Source: Liolophura sinensis
Lineage: Eukaryota > Mollusca > Polyplacophora > Chitonida > Chitonidae
Direction: 5' to 3'
Assembly (NCBI RefSeq): GCF_032854445.1
Contig: NC_088302.1
Coordinates: 19,403,338 to 19,467,337, forward strand
Length of the DNA: 64,000 nucleotides
Part shown: positions 37,917 through 49,579 of the stretch, piece after piece
How positions within the stretch are numbered: position 1 is the first letter of the stretch
Layout: every line of letters starts with the position of its first letter
Program-made: the position numbers and the translations under genes
Notes under the pieces: model-generated
What the model saw: the letters and a program-made list of their open reading frames with translations, nothing else
Told to the model about the DNA's origin: nothing
Databases searched by the model: none

Positions 37917-37936
37917 GTTTTCTTTCTTTCTTTCTT
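37917..37936. repeat. TTTC microsatellite
   Basis: Short (TTTC)n run immediately left of the 42-bp minisatellite. Confidence 0.7.
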
Positions 37937-37939
37937 ACA

Positions 37940-38280
37940 TAGTAATGTATAGTTTGGCTGACAAGTTCTAATAGGTAACTATGGTAATGTATAGTTTGGC
38001 TGACAAGTTCTAACAGGTCGCCATGGTAACGTATAGTTTGGTTGACAAGTTCTGACAGGTCACCATGGTAACGTATAGTTTGGTTGACAGGTTCTAACAG
38101 GTAACTATGATAATGTATAGTTTGGTTGACAAGCTCTAACGGGTCACCATGGTAATGTATAGTTTGGCTGACAAGCTCTAACAGGTCACCACGGTAATGT
38201 TTTGTTTGATTGGCCAGCTCTAACAGGTAACCATGGTAATGTATGGTTTGGTTGACAAGCTCTGGCAAACAGCCATGGTA
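37940..38280. repeat. 42-bp minisatellite carrying RFX X-box-like palindromes, ~8 copies
   Basis: Units of 42 bp: 'taatgtatagtttggctgac', 'aagttctaacag', 'gtcaccatgg'. Copies at 38017 (GTCGCCATGGTAAC), 38059 (GTCACCATGGTAAC), 38143, 38185, 38227 and two weaker ones fit the RFX X-box pattern GTnnCC-ATGG-YAAC. Because 42 is divisible by 3, a 167-codon minus-strand frame (37765-38268) with a 14-residue repeat stays open, but it begins on TTG and has no ATG at its start, so I treat it as non-coding. It lies in the GPCR intron, 2.5 kb from exon 1. Confidence 0.9.
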
Positions 38281-39799
38281 TCGTTTAATTTGTTTAACCC
38301 GCTATCGCCACGATATGCTTACAATATCGCCGACGTGGGATTAAACATAATGCTCCTTTTGCTTAACCAAAACAACCAAATCCTCCTTTTGCTTAACCAA
38401 ACCTGGTTACAGGTGACCAGTGCTGACCACAGTAGAGCATAGTTTGGTAACAGTGCACGATCATGTCACCTTCGCATGTTACTGCCTCATGAAAATCCTC
38501 GTGCTATACTATATCGAAGTGGCCTCGATATACAAATTGCTGTTTGGTCACACCCTGCGGGTTCAAACACAGTAATTCACGGTGTTCTTTGGCCAGGATA
38601 TTGACGGACACACACACGCACTGCCCAAGCCCTTACAACCTTATAGCCAGATGACAAAGGCCCCAGCGGTCCCGGTCTTTTGTAACCAACCGCTGTAATG
38701 GGGCAGTGTTGTCATGACGCGTATATAATAGCAATCAGTAAGATTCTAGCTCGATGACTATCACAACTGATAGCAGGCATATGTGCTCGGGTCACTCTGA
38801 CATCTATATGTTTGCAGAGCAGACCGGATATAGTCAAGCGAAGAACAAATTATCCGACGGTCACCTCGTCGTCACTTGTTCTAAAATTTGGCTTATTAAA
38901 GACCGCTCGAACCTATAAGCCACTGGCGATCCTCAGAAACCTAATTGCATGTGTACAGAATGCACCGATAATGTGCATGCGCAGAGAACAAATCATCTCA
39001 AAGAAGTCGCTGTCAATTACATTACTCGAGACGCACAGCAGCGCACACCTTAAAATATGTACCGAGATAGAAAGATAAATGGATGATTATTGTATTGGAG
39101 CAAGCATTCGATTATATCACCTGAAATAGCTTCATCTAAATTCACCAAGCTTCATCTAAATTGGAAAATCTTCTGATTTAAACAAATTCTCTAGAAAAAA
39201 CATTTATGGGGCATTTACCCAAATGGCTTTTGGGGATATTCTAATCGGGAAATGTCGATTTGTTGACGCCTTTTAAAGAATACTCACCTGTGACGGATGC
39301 GAGGCCGTGCAGGCCATCGCTTTACAAATTTGTCGCAAATTTGGATCAAGAGCATTTACCATAGTGACGTATTATATGTCTTCATTGTATGTTGTCATGG
39401 ACGTTATATTATGCTAAAAAAAATGGACCCCAGGACAGTTTCCAACTTCCAGCGACTGACCGACGTCTCGGGTCTACACACGCCGCCATGCAGTACGCCA
39501 TTGATTTAAGCTTTTCTACTGTTCGTCACGAAAAAGCTGTAGTACATCGACAAGGTCTCTATACATCAAACTGATATCTTCGGGAAATGTGGTTAATTAT
39601 TTAATGTGCATTCAGTTAAACTATAGACACAGTCAGAGGATTACATATTAGATTTCCACATCAAGGGCACCATATAGCACAATTATTAATAGTACAGATG
39701 ATTGGAAATCTGAGTATACAACTCTAGCACTGATACTGTTGACATACACGAATTCGTCCTGCAAATAGCCATCATAAAACCATCGTGATTATACCAATG

Positions 39800-39920
39800 T
39801 CGCCACATGCGGATGGTCGTGGATTTCCACCGGTTTCCACTCACAATAATTCTGGCTGTCGTCGTATATGTGAAATATTCTTGAGTACGGCGTAAAACTC
39901 CAATCAAATAAATAAATAAA
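39800..39920 (+). mobile_element. SINE family 1, 3' half
   Basis: 'acatgcggatggtcgtgg', 'cataattctggc'-like block, 'gtgaaatattcttgagtacg', 'gcgtaaaactccaatcaaat' and (AAAT)n tail, plus strand, 5'-truncated. Confidence 0.85.
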
Positions 39921-40576
39921 TATATCGATGTCGATTATCATGTAAGCGGTAACCTTTTGGCGTCTTTAATGGATAGTATTTTTCACATATATTTGGAAGG
40001 GAGGGGGTACTTTTATGCGTAATGGTTTGCCAGAGTCGTGTAAACCGCGTTTATTTTTTGACCAGTTTGAGTCGTTTTGTGGGTTTTTGTATATTTTTAT
40101 TTGTTTATTTTATTAAAGTCTAAGACCATACACAAGACCACTGGACCTTGATAGTGCTCTGACCAATGCCTGCGTGAAATGGTGTTAGATAAACCACCGC
40201 ACCTAGATAGGCGCCTAGAAAGTTTAGTGACGTAGGGCCGCGGGCGAGCCTTTTTATTTTCATAATCGAATATCTTATAGCAGTGAGCGGCGTTGGACAA
40301 GTATTAGAATGTTAACGTGGTATAGACGCTATTCACTGTACTACTTTTCCACGACCCAACCCGATAATTCCATTTACGCGAGAAAAATCACAGACAATAA
40401 CGGGTTAAGTAACGATCACACTTTATGGACCCTAATTACGGTTTATATGCACTATAGGGTAAAGTATAACAATGCAAACTCATTTGGATCTTTTCCCATG
40501 GATGGCCATTTGAATTCAGTTTCGTTCTGTTGTTCATTTGTGTAGAACACAAAAAAGAAGCAGAATGGAGATTTTG

Positions 40577-40577
40577 T

Positions 40578-40628
<51 letters not shown>

Positions 40629-40770
40629 TTTGATTAGTGTTTTACGCCGTATTCAAGAATATGCAACCCATACGACGGCCAACATTATGGTGGGAGGAAA
40701 CCGGGCAGAGCAGATTGCTACAGACCTTCCCACATGCGACTGGCCAGGATGCCAACCTGAACTAAATCGA
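40577..40770 (-). mobile_element. SINE family 1 with long AAAT tail, adjacent to the GPCR donor
   Basis: Minus-strand copy: tail of about 13 TTTA units at the left, the 3' module with 'gttttacgccgtattcaaga', body 'aaaccgggcagagcagattg', 'gaccttcccacatgcgac'. The tRNA-like head is lost. Its 5' edge lies within about 15-30 bp of the exon 1 donor at 40783, so transcription of the GPCR gene enters this SINE in sense orientation almost immediately after exon 1. Confidence 0.85.
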
Positions 40771-40783
40771 TGCTTGAACTTAC

Positions 40784-41186
40784 CTTGTAAAAACGTTGTA
40801 GCCTTGCAAAGGAATTCGCCATATATCCAAAGTCGATAAACAATAGATCCTACCGACGTAGGCATACACAGCAAGGTGATTGTCAAGTCAGCGATAGCGA
40901 GATTTACCAGGAAATAATTCCGGACCTGACGGAGGGTTTTCTTCCCAGTCACGGTCAGAATGACGAGGATATTTCCTAAGAGAGCAATCAGAAAAGTAGG
41001 AACGTAGAGCAAGATTAGCACAACAGAAGAAGTATTGTTCCAGTCGTACAAAGTGCCAAAAAACTCGTCCACAATGTCATCAATGCTGAAGTTGTATGGC
41101 GTTTTCCACTGGGCCAAAGAAGTGTTTGCTGCCTGGACGATCGTGTCTTTTGCCCGAAAATATTCGGAGAGATGATCGTATGCCAT
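40784..41186 (-). CDS. Class A peptide GPCR, exon 1 (N-terminus to mid TM3)
   Basis: First coding exon of the receptor completed at 19969-20654. The chosen start is ATG at 41186, with G at -3 and G at +4; the frame is open further upstream but has no earlier ATG before a TGA ~35 codons away. Residues 1-54 are the extracellular N-terminus with sequons near N21 (NTS), N32 (NFS) and N50/N51 (NNTS); TM1 ~55-79 has GNILV (N1.50 at 72); TM2 ~91-116 has LAIAD (D100, D2.50); the TM3 start has Cys127 for the ECL2 disulfide. The exon ends CAA G before GTAAGT. There is no signal peptide, which is normal for this class. Upstream untranslated exons may exist beyond 41.2 kb. Expected role: plasma-membrane neuropeptide receptor, QRFP/orexin/allatotropin-like by general pattern. 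Confidence 0.92.
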
Positions 41187-43036
41187 TACAAAGAACAAAC
41201 TACAAATCCACTTAAACCGATGAAGCCTATTGTTGGGTTTTCGACCGAAGGGAATTTGGCAGTCTACATTGGGCAGGAGGGAGCGTATTTTATCATCTGG
41301 TCAGAGTTAGATCAGCATTGCACGTGCCTTCAGGTTTCGTCAGCACACGTTATCTTTTCGCAGGTTTAAGGAGCTTTTGTAGCTACTCTCACTCCAAACT
41401 GTGCTTAGCTGTTCAACGAAGAGCTGAAGAAAAAAAAAACAATCTCTTGAAAGAAAATCTTCAATGTTCACTAATCCCGTCTATGAATCAAGACGGTCTG
41501 AAAATAAATGCCGTAAATCCAACTTTTGCCAACTTTTAATTTGACAAATCCTTCAGTTCAACCTGGCTGAGTTATCTTCCACGTAAAAGCACTAGGCTTG
41601 TCAGACAGTCTTTGAGTAGTTGTTTTTTAAAGAACGTTTCAAATTTTCCTTGGAAACCTTTACGGCAGGCCAATCCTCCAGGATGAAAGGACTGGAAACC
41701 AGCAAGCCAACTTTGGTTCACAGGCCTTTAAGAGCACACGCAACACACTTTGTGGACGCTACCCAAGACGTATTTGCCATCTCACAAATGTCCCAGAAGA
41801 AATGTGTCCTGAAGGTTTGCTATCGGTGTAACACGTACCACGAAACCCAACCTTAATACAGAGTATCCTTAGAAATCCCTTAGCATGTGGTAATGTGCAG
41901 CTGGGAGGGCTCTGGCTATGGATACGCGACAAGGACACCGAAGACGTTGGGGTTATCGTCCCATACACGGACCGTTATAGCCATATATTGTTCAGGGACC
42001 ATCGTCGAACCGCATGCCAGCACGTAAAGTAAACCTCTCGGAATGGATTAGTGCCTTTAAATGCAGTTCGACTGTGGCGGAATCAGCGCAAATACAAACG
42101 TCACTGAAAAGAGCCGAGTAGCCTATATAAAGTAGGCTATTAAGGTAACCAGAAAGGAGCGATTGGTCGATGGAACTGCCTAGCATGGCCTGGCCAGTGA
42201 AATATCGGCGTGGCTGCTGCATGGGGACATCGGTGTTTGATAAAGGCCGTCGAGGAAGCCTTGCTAATATAAAGAGTGCACATTGTCTCTGGTTCCCCCG
42301 TTACCTCTCTGCGGGACAGACTGGTCGACAGGTTTGTTTCATACAAGTGACAGTGCTCCGTTTAGGCTTCCGTCTGGATCCCATCCACTACAAACGTCTT
42401 CAGACGGCGCGTCTGTTTGCTACCTAGACCTGTATGTAAAGAGAGAATCCTTAGCATGCGGGCGAGGCAATCACTTTTTGGACGCCTTCGGATCATTAAA
42501 AAGTAATTAAACCATAGTGAACGACGGATTGTGTGTAATAAGTCCGACCACCGTTCATTCAATGAGAAATTAATCTCTCGTACAGCCGCAATGAATGCAC
42601 ATAAAACTAAGATAAAGACACCACGCCCAAGTTTCTTCGTCAGTAAAATGCGGCTAAAGAATGGAATTTAAGAATTTAGGAATCGCATGTACCGTGTAAC
42701 CAATGCTTTAATGTCGTTGTTCAACTGTTTAGTGTTTCACGACATTTACCGTGTTGTGGGTTTGTGACTGTGGAGCGTCAGCGTTTGTAACTTACGTAAA
42801 TGTCAAAAGGGAAGAGTCCCTTCGCAAAGTGATATAAAATATCCCTGTTCACACCACCAGCCTTTGACAAAAAGGGTTCACGATTGAATATCACCAATCC
42901 CGCCTGATTCGCAATAGCTAAATACCTGAATAAATGCATTTATATGGTGACTTGTAATAATAATGGATTGTTTAAGCCGTGTTTGAAGCCGAACCGAAGA
43001 ATAGTTTGTTCAGGCGACGTCGGTCACGTTTATGGA
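41187..43036. other. Upstream flank of the GPCR gene, nothing recognised
   Basis: Should contain the GPCR 5' UTR and promoter, but I see no TATA box in a convincing place, CpG patch, SINE or exon. The overlapping frames around 41.6-42.5 kb have no family features. Confidence 0.4.
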
Positions 43037-43150
43037 TGGAGGAAGCAAAAGTACCTGGAGTAAACCACCGACCTTCGCCAGGTACCTTCCAAATTCCATG
43101 ACGTAAAGCCGTAGACCAGTAAGAGTTTGGCTTCCTCTCTGCTCAGAGGC
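43037..43150 (-). mobile_element. SINE family 3 fragment
   Basis: 'gagtaaaccaccgaccttcg', 'ccaggtacc' and 'gacgtaaagccgtagacca' match the body of the 22836 copy on the minus strand. The head is degraded. Confidence 0.5.
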
Positions 43151-43329
43151 CTATTTTCAGCCATAAGGATAACATTTCAGCTGATAACTCAGTTAGCGAA
43201 GGCTGATTTTTGTACGTATAACCTAATTTAGTTTTATCACCACCAACACCCTGGTTTCCCCCACCCATAAACTGGACCTTGGGCACGTTACTTAAAACAT
43301 TTTAATTTTGTATCAACAGTCTTACGGAA

Positions 43330-43440
43330 ACATGGATGGTCGTGGGTTTCCCCGGGCTCTACCCTATTTCCTCGACGTCGTATAAGTAAAACTATTTTAG
43401 AGCATGGCGTAAAACACTAAATACATATAATAACATAAAT
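43330..43440 (+). mobile_element. SINE family 1, diverged 3' half
   Basis: 'acatggatggtcgtgggt', 'ttccccgggctctaccctat', 'gtcgtataagtaaaac', 'catggcgtaaaacacta'. Recognisable but with internal deletions. Confidence 0.65.
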
Positions 43441-44451
43441 ACATTCATTTGTAACATTTCTATACAGACATGTTATAAAAAATATTGCAAAAGGAGTTCA
43501 ACTAATCAAAAGTAATTAATTCTACCCGTCATTGATATGAACTCAAACAAAAAGGTCGAAAAGAAAAACGAAAACTGAGCATGTGTTTTCACAAGTGTTG
43601 TTACGGAGTCAAAAGATGGTTGGGTTTTGACATGACAGAAACATGTATTTACTGGTGTAAACAGAGAAATGCACTCGATAAATAACCTGGATAAGTCACA
43701 GGGATGGTTAATGCTATGTCTAAATTCACCTGGAAACAAATTTCCTGTTATACCCCTGCCTAACGACGGTAAGGTGCGTGAAAGTGCAGCATCGTAAATT
43801 GTTCCGACAGATAACATCAGTGTAACTCTCATCAGGGGCGATATTTCTTGATTTTTAACAGAAAGAGCCGTCACAACAGTTTCTGATAAGAACTCGTGTC
43901 GATATGAAGCAGGGTAATCATCATCGCCAATAACAAGTACTTATGTAAAGTTTTTTTTTCCATTATGAGACATGTGTAAGGATACATTTATAAAATAAGA
44001 GAAGTTAAAATCTCCACAAAGGCATTAATAACACTGCCATCCTTACAACGCATCAAAAGTATCTATGAACGTTTCTCATCTTATGTGAAAATGAAGCATA
44101 AATAACATAGCCAGTCAGATATTCTGCATCCAAACTTTATAATGATAAACAATTTTTCATTGTATTTCGAAACTTTACTCTTTGTATAAGATAGGGAAAA
44201 TATTAATGAAATAAGGACAGGTATTCCCTGTCTGCAAACCCGTTTGTTAGACTGCCACCCAAGTTATCTTTCAAAATATTAGCAAAAGATTCCCCTTTTT
44301 TTTGATAACGAACCAATTACGAAATATCAACAGGAAATCCTAAATTTTACCCGTTTCTTAATGACCTTGCCACCGAAAAAATAGTCCAGTGTATTCTGAC
44401 TCATTTTTCTTTGCATGAAACGAGGAAACTTTACTGAAATCGCCACAATCA

Positions 44452-44549
44452 ACACGTTTCCTCCCACCATAATGCTGACTGCCTTCGTATAAGTGGTATA
44501 TTCTTGAGTACTGCGTAAAATACCAATTAAATAAATAAATAAATAAATA
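44452..44549 (+). mobile_element. SINE family 1, 3' end
   Basis: 'tcctcccaccataatgctga', 'tcgtataagtggtatattct', 'gtactgcgtaaaatacca' and an (AAAT)n tail. 5'-truncated. Confidence 0.85.
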
Positions 44550-45664
44550 CAGTTAAATATCTCATCAGGGACTACAGTTATGCAGTATATACATGTGTCT
44601 GGAAATGTTTCTCGCTTTTCGAGAAAACTAATTTTTTTAAAGGATAAAGAAATACGTACATCAATTCTTCTACAAACCTTAACTCTGACTGTCACCTACA
44701 AAATCAATGTGTTTTTTTTTTTATTCAAGTTTTCTCGCTTTTTAAGGCAATCTTCATATAGGCGTATAAAAGACAATGCCACTATTACAGCATGTAAATG
44801 TATTTGAAGGCGCTTCTGTTTTTTACAACACAATGAAGGATGAACGAACAAACCGCAGGCACAAACGTATATGAGACAACGAAATAACAGCGTATTAATA
44901 ACCTGAATCCATCATCATGAAAACATAGAAATGACGCTGCTACCAAAATAGACTATCGATCAACCAATCAGCAAGTCAATATAGGGAGGGAAATCTAGAA
45001 GAGATCAATAGTCGACGCGTTCAGGCAATATACTTCTTCATCTCTCTTAATCCTCACAGGTGAGTCACGTGTTTGCCATGTTTGATGTTGGGAAATCGAA
45101 TAACGACTGCGTGATTTGTCCCACAAATATCATAGATACAGAAGCTAAGCCTCACATATCCACGTGCGGAATATTATTATCTTTTCTATCTATGGAAGAG
45201 CAGAAGGGCTATCCATTTAATGTGGCAACATCGAAATATCGTGGTGTGAGTGATTCATGGTTGCTCTATTCTAATCATTCAGACGATCTATTCGTTCCCC
45301 GTCAAAAGGGCAATATTGATCGGGGTTGAAAAGTATTTATATTGCAGAAAAAGGATTTGGGATACAAGTTGACCGTATTATTCAAATTTGAAAGTATCCA
45401 CTGTAAACACTGTGAGTTTCACATGATTCCCCTGCTTACAGCCGCAAGAGTTGACTACTCAAAAAAGTCGTGCATATTAAAAATATGTCAAACGATAAGG
45501 AATTGGTTAAATCCCAAATATGCAAAAGTAAGGCAAAAACAGATTTTTTAGTGTCTACAATCAAGTGTGTTATTTTCCGCTTCTCCTACTTTGCAGGAAG
45601 GGTTCGCTTTACAAAACAAAATTCTCGGTGTGAGATGGACGTAAGGGTTACGGATACCAGTGTG

Positions 45665-46645
45665 GTCCTCATGACCAATTTTGGCAGGTTCCAATATAAC
45701 CATCATTACTTGGCAGATCCCAATATGACGGTCATATTTTGGCAGATCCCAGTAATGGCAGATTCCAATATTACCATCATGACTTGGCAGATACCAATAT
45801 GACGATCATGATTTGGTAGATCACAAATTGACAATCAGAATTTGGCAGATACCATTATGACCATCAGGATTTGGCAGATTCCATTATGACCATCATGACT
45901 TGGCAGATACCAATATGACTGTCAGGATTTGGTAGATCACAATATGACAATCAGAATTTGGCAGATACCATTATGACAATCATGATTTGGCAGATTCCAT
46001 TATGACCATTATGACTTGGCAGATACCAATATGACTGTCAGGATTTGGTAGATCACAATATGACCATCAGAATTTGGCAGAATTCAGAATCAGAATTTCA
46101 CCATCATGATTTGACAGATTCCAATATGACCATCATGATTTGGCAGATCTCATTATTACCCTCATGATTTGACAGATCTCATTATTACCCTCATAATTTG
46201 ACAGATGCCAACATGACCATCATGAGTTGGCAGGTTCCAACATGACCATAATGATTTTGCAGATTCCATTATGAACATCATGATTTGGGAGATACGCATA
46301 TGACCATCATGATTTGGCAGATCCTAATATGACCATCATGATTTGGTGGATCCCAAAATGAACATCATGATTTGGCAGATACGCATATGGCCATCATGAT
46401 TTGGCAGATCCCAAAATGAACATCATGATTTGGCAGATACGCATATGGCCATCATGATTTGGCAGATCCCAAAATGATCATCATGATTTGGCAAATACGC
46501 ATATGACCATTATGTTTTGGCAAACACGCACGTGAACGTCATGATCTGGCAGATCCCAATATGACCATCATGATCTGGCAGATCCCAATATGAACTCCAT
46601 GATTTCGCAGATCCCAATATGAATATCATGATTTGACCGGCAGAT
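45665..46645. repeat. 29-bp minisatellite, about 33 degenerate copies
   Basis: Unit of about 29 bp: 'gaccatcatgatttggcaga' plus 'tcccaatat'. Variants replace 'tcccaatat' with 'tacgcatat' or 'ttccattat', and subsets share variants in runs (for example 'tacgcatatggcc' near 46380-46450), showing local duplication. Not a multiple of 3; non-coding. The right end passes directly into a SINE. Confidence 0.92.
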
Positions 46646-46647
46646 GA

Positions 46648-46788
46648 TGGGTGTTGGTGTTTTACGCCGTACTCATTAATATTTCACTTATACGACGGTA
46701 GCCAGCATTATGGTGGAGGAATCCGAGACTGTGTAAAGCCCATGATCATCCCAAGGTTGCTGGCAGACTTTCCCACATAGGACCGGAG
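46648..46788 (-). mobile_element. SINE family 1, body and 3' module
   Basis: 'tgttttacgccgtactcatt', 'cacttatacgacgg', 'gccagcattatggtggagg', 'aggttgctggcagac', 'ttcccacatagga' on the minus strand. No AAAT tail is visible between it and the 29-bp array; the right edge touches a family D repeat. Confidence 0.75.
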
Positions 46789-46960
46789 ATGTTTACTTGT
46801 AAATTTTCACGAGTAGCCGGTGAAATAGGTCCTCTTGACAATTCACCTCAATTTGGATTTTATTCTAACTGCTCGTGCAAATGCTTAAATATTAGCAAAT
46901 CGCATGCCCTTAGCACCATGATTCAAGTAGAATTAGCTTTGAAAAACGAGAAATATCAAT
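46789..46960 (-). repeat. Family D dispersed repeat, copy 3
   Basis: 'gccggtgaaataggtcctct', 'gacaattcacctcaatttgg', 'ttattctaactgctcgtgca', 'cccttagcaccatgattcaa'. One of the longer copies, including the block matching 'gcatggtgctaggg' near 52950. Confidence 0.6.
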
Positions 46961-49130
46961 TGTTCTGTTTGGCCTTCCGTACTAAGATAGATTCGTATTG
47001 ACCGTCAGTGATATACAGCTAAGGTCAATTCGCAGCCACGTCGTGCAGAAAACCCGTCCAAGCCTGGTGATTTCCCTGCTTCTGGTCCAATACGATCATA
47101 AAGTCATTCAGTGGCCACTGAAGTGGATCTAAGTCCCATCAAATAAACCGCCTGGTTTACCATAATGCCTACATCCCTTATTCATATGCGACTGAGCTGT
47201 CGACGAGCACGTGTTGGGGAAAATTATGCAGCAGTCAGCAAACACTGACCGCGTGATTGTACCGTTATGCCAACACAGACCTAAAGTAGACCTTCATGTT
47301 AGAGATATCATCAAACACTGACCAGATAGTACCACAGACAGATATCAAAATAAATCGAGAGAATGTATCTCAGAAAACCCGATATCAAACATGTAAAGGC
47401 ATCTTCCAATAGACAAGCATGGCTTTCGAATGACTGCTTGTGCTAAATGGTTTTTTATACCAAAGCAAACAAGATACATATATCCCATCAGTTAATATAG
47501 ATGGTGTCCGAAACAGAACTGAAAAATGTATATTCCACTAACATTTGATTCGAAATAGCTGATACCATCACATGAATGCCTGTTACATGGTTATTTCCTT
47601 CGAAAGACCTGACATAAACATGTAATGCATACTGCAATTAAGAGCGCGTGCTTGGAAAGTGCTGATAAAAGCACATTAATGCATATTCCAACAGCGTGTT
47701 TTTCGAAAGAGCCAATACCATAGACACAGAGGCTATAAAAAGATCTGGTATGTCAGAACCGACAAGCCTACAGCTTCATCTCAGAGGAATAAAACACATC
47801 ATAAGCTGTGACAGAAATCAAAATGAATGGTGGAATTTTTCCAAAATAAAACGCGATAACAGTATTTAGTTGCTTTTTCCTCTAGCATGCGTTTCTTCTC
47901 ATACCTCACCCCTACCCTCCCTCCACCAACTCCCACCACCACAAGCCAGTCTCTCTTATCTCTGTCACTCATACTACACCACCATACGTCTAGGTGTCTG
48001 TCGCTCTGGTAAACAAATACACGCGAACAGGAAAACAATTTTTGAAAGAGTGACTGGCAACTGTTTCGAAATTAATGTGGCATATGCCAGTTGAAGACTT
48101 TGTAAACCGATTTCAAAAGCCCAGGGTAAACAATATGTAATTTTTAAGCCATTGGAAGTAAATTAAAAAATCTCTTCTTGAAAATACATGTATACTGTAT
48201 TGTTCGTGAACAACATACTACAGCTTCGGCGAACTCCGTCAAATGTGTATATTCTAAGCAAAAATCTGAAAAACATTAAATGGATGGGGTCATGTTTTTT
48301 ATGCAGTCTAGCACACGCCATTTTCGAATACTCGACAGTCTACATCCACCACGTGTGAAGAAGAGTTATGGAAAATATTGAAGGAAAGACAGACAGACAG
48401 GTATTCCTTCCCTTTAAAGTAAGAATTTTGTTATATGTCAAAGTTGGATATTCTAAACACTCTTTTCAATTAATGTATGCATCCATTTATAACGTGTAAA
48501 TGTAAAAAAAAAATTTCGTCCTTCTCAGATGAAGTGACCTCATTACGCTGTCAGGATGAGTTTTTCTGTCACTTTTTGCTACACCATTCAAAAGTTATGA
48601 AACATTTAGCGCGATTTTGGAAGCTCATATTGAGGCATAAGTGACAATGTGTCAATTACTGCTTTATATTTATCCAATTCTTGGTTAAGGTTGACGCACT
48701 TTGCTGTCAACGAAGTTTTGGCCTGCCAAGAAAAGCCTATCAAAATGCCTGGCCTTTAATGCATACAGAACATCACAATCCACGCAACTGATCGATTCTG
48801 TGATCGATTCTGTGATTAGCTGCTATAGGCCAATATAATGTGAGACTAGGAGAATATAGCGAATCTAGACCCACCGGAGAAAGATACTTAGTTAGATGAC
48901 GGGGTGACATTTCTCCTGCTTAATGTATGTGGCATATATAGATCATACCATATGCTACATTACATATGTGTTTTTAATTACATGAGAATAATCTAAACCC
49001 CCATACGTAGCGTGTTTAACTAAGCGAAAGTAGAATCAATTGATCGTAACTATGCTCACTAGGCCTGTCACATTTGATAAATTTCAATTAAGATCACAGC
49101 GTTTCTTTACCTCCTTCTACTTATTAAATA
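46961..49130. other. Intergenic stretch, nothing recognised
   Basis: AT-rich sequence, with a C/A-rich segment at 47900-47970 that keeps two overlapping frames open. I see no gene, RNA or element with defined ends. Confidence 0.4.
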
Positions 49131-49290
49131 TTGCTACCATTTAGGCACTTACATGAACAGCTAGAAGAAAAACACAGCTCAGATAAATTGACAAGGAGCC
49201 AAATTTTACCGATTACATGTGAGGATTTGCCAACTATCACATTGTCGTCGGTGTTCTGGTTGTACTAGATAAGCTGTAGTCTTATATATC
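49131..49290 (+). repeat. Family D dispersed repeat, copy 4
   Basis: 'tgctaccatttaggcactta', 'tcagataaattgacaaggag', 'gattacatgtgaggatttgc', 'caactatcacattgtcgtcg'. Plus orientation. Confidence 0.6.
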
Positions 49291-49318
49291 TTAGTCTTTA
49301 TATCTTATTTTATATCTT

Positions 49319-49446
49319 ATTTGATTTATTTGATTGCTGTGTTTTAGGCCGTACTCAAGAATTTTTCACTCATACAACGGCGGCCAGCATTATGGTGGGT
49401 GAAAACCGGGCAGAGCCCAGAAGAAACCCACGACCATCCGCAGGTT
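49319..49446 (-). mobile_element. SINE family 1, 3' half
   Basis: 'gatttatttgattgctgtgt', 'ggccgtactcaagaattttt', 'ggccagcattatggtggg', 'acgaccatccgcagg'. Minus strand; the head is missing. Confidence 0.8.
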
Positions 49447-49579
49447 TATATTTATATGGATAAATATATTTACTTGTATCATGTGTCGATACAACTGTTT
49501 GTGGACCCTGTAGTGTGTAAAGTCATATGGCCTTCAATTCTTTTTAAGAAATATTCTAAAAAGTACATGTATGTATGTA

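Larger units (their letters stand above)
20655..40783 (-). other. 20.1-kb phase-1 intron of the peptide GPCR gene
   Basis: Donor GTAAGT begins at 40783 and acceptor CAG ends at 20655 on the minus strand; joining preserves frame and yields uninterrupted TM3. The intron holds SINE families 1, 2 and 3, a mariner-like MITE relic, hairpin elements and four tandem-repeat blocks (27.4-27.9, 29.38-30.69 and 37.95-38.28 kb, plus the AAAT tail at 40.58 kb). I found no additional exon in it. The sub-stretches 20.7-22.3, 25.0-26.1, 31.1-33.1, 33.3-36.2 and 38.3-39.7 kb look like unique non-coding sequence. Confidence 0.85.

Noticed and set aside
37765-38268. 167-codon minus-strand frame with 14-residue LVNQTIHYHG-type repeats
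   Set aside because: It starts on TTG with no ATG at its beginning, lies exactly on the 42-bp minisatellite (period divisible by 3) in an intron of a minus-strand gene, and its non-repeat end has no features.
40653-40783. Extension of GPCR exon 1 past the donor into the SINE
   Set aside because: Would replace TM3 with SINE-encoded residues; the GTAAGT donor restores the conserved TM3.
41196-41198. TTG upstream start for the GPCR
   Set aside because: Not a eukaryotic start codon; ATG at 41186 has good context.
43506-43874. 122-codon minus-strand frame
   Set aside because: No family motif, biased composition and no splice or start context that convinces.
45665-46645. CRISPR-like or protein-repeat array
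   Set aside because: 29-bp head-to-tail units without spacers; not divisible by 3 and full of stops.
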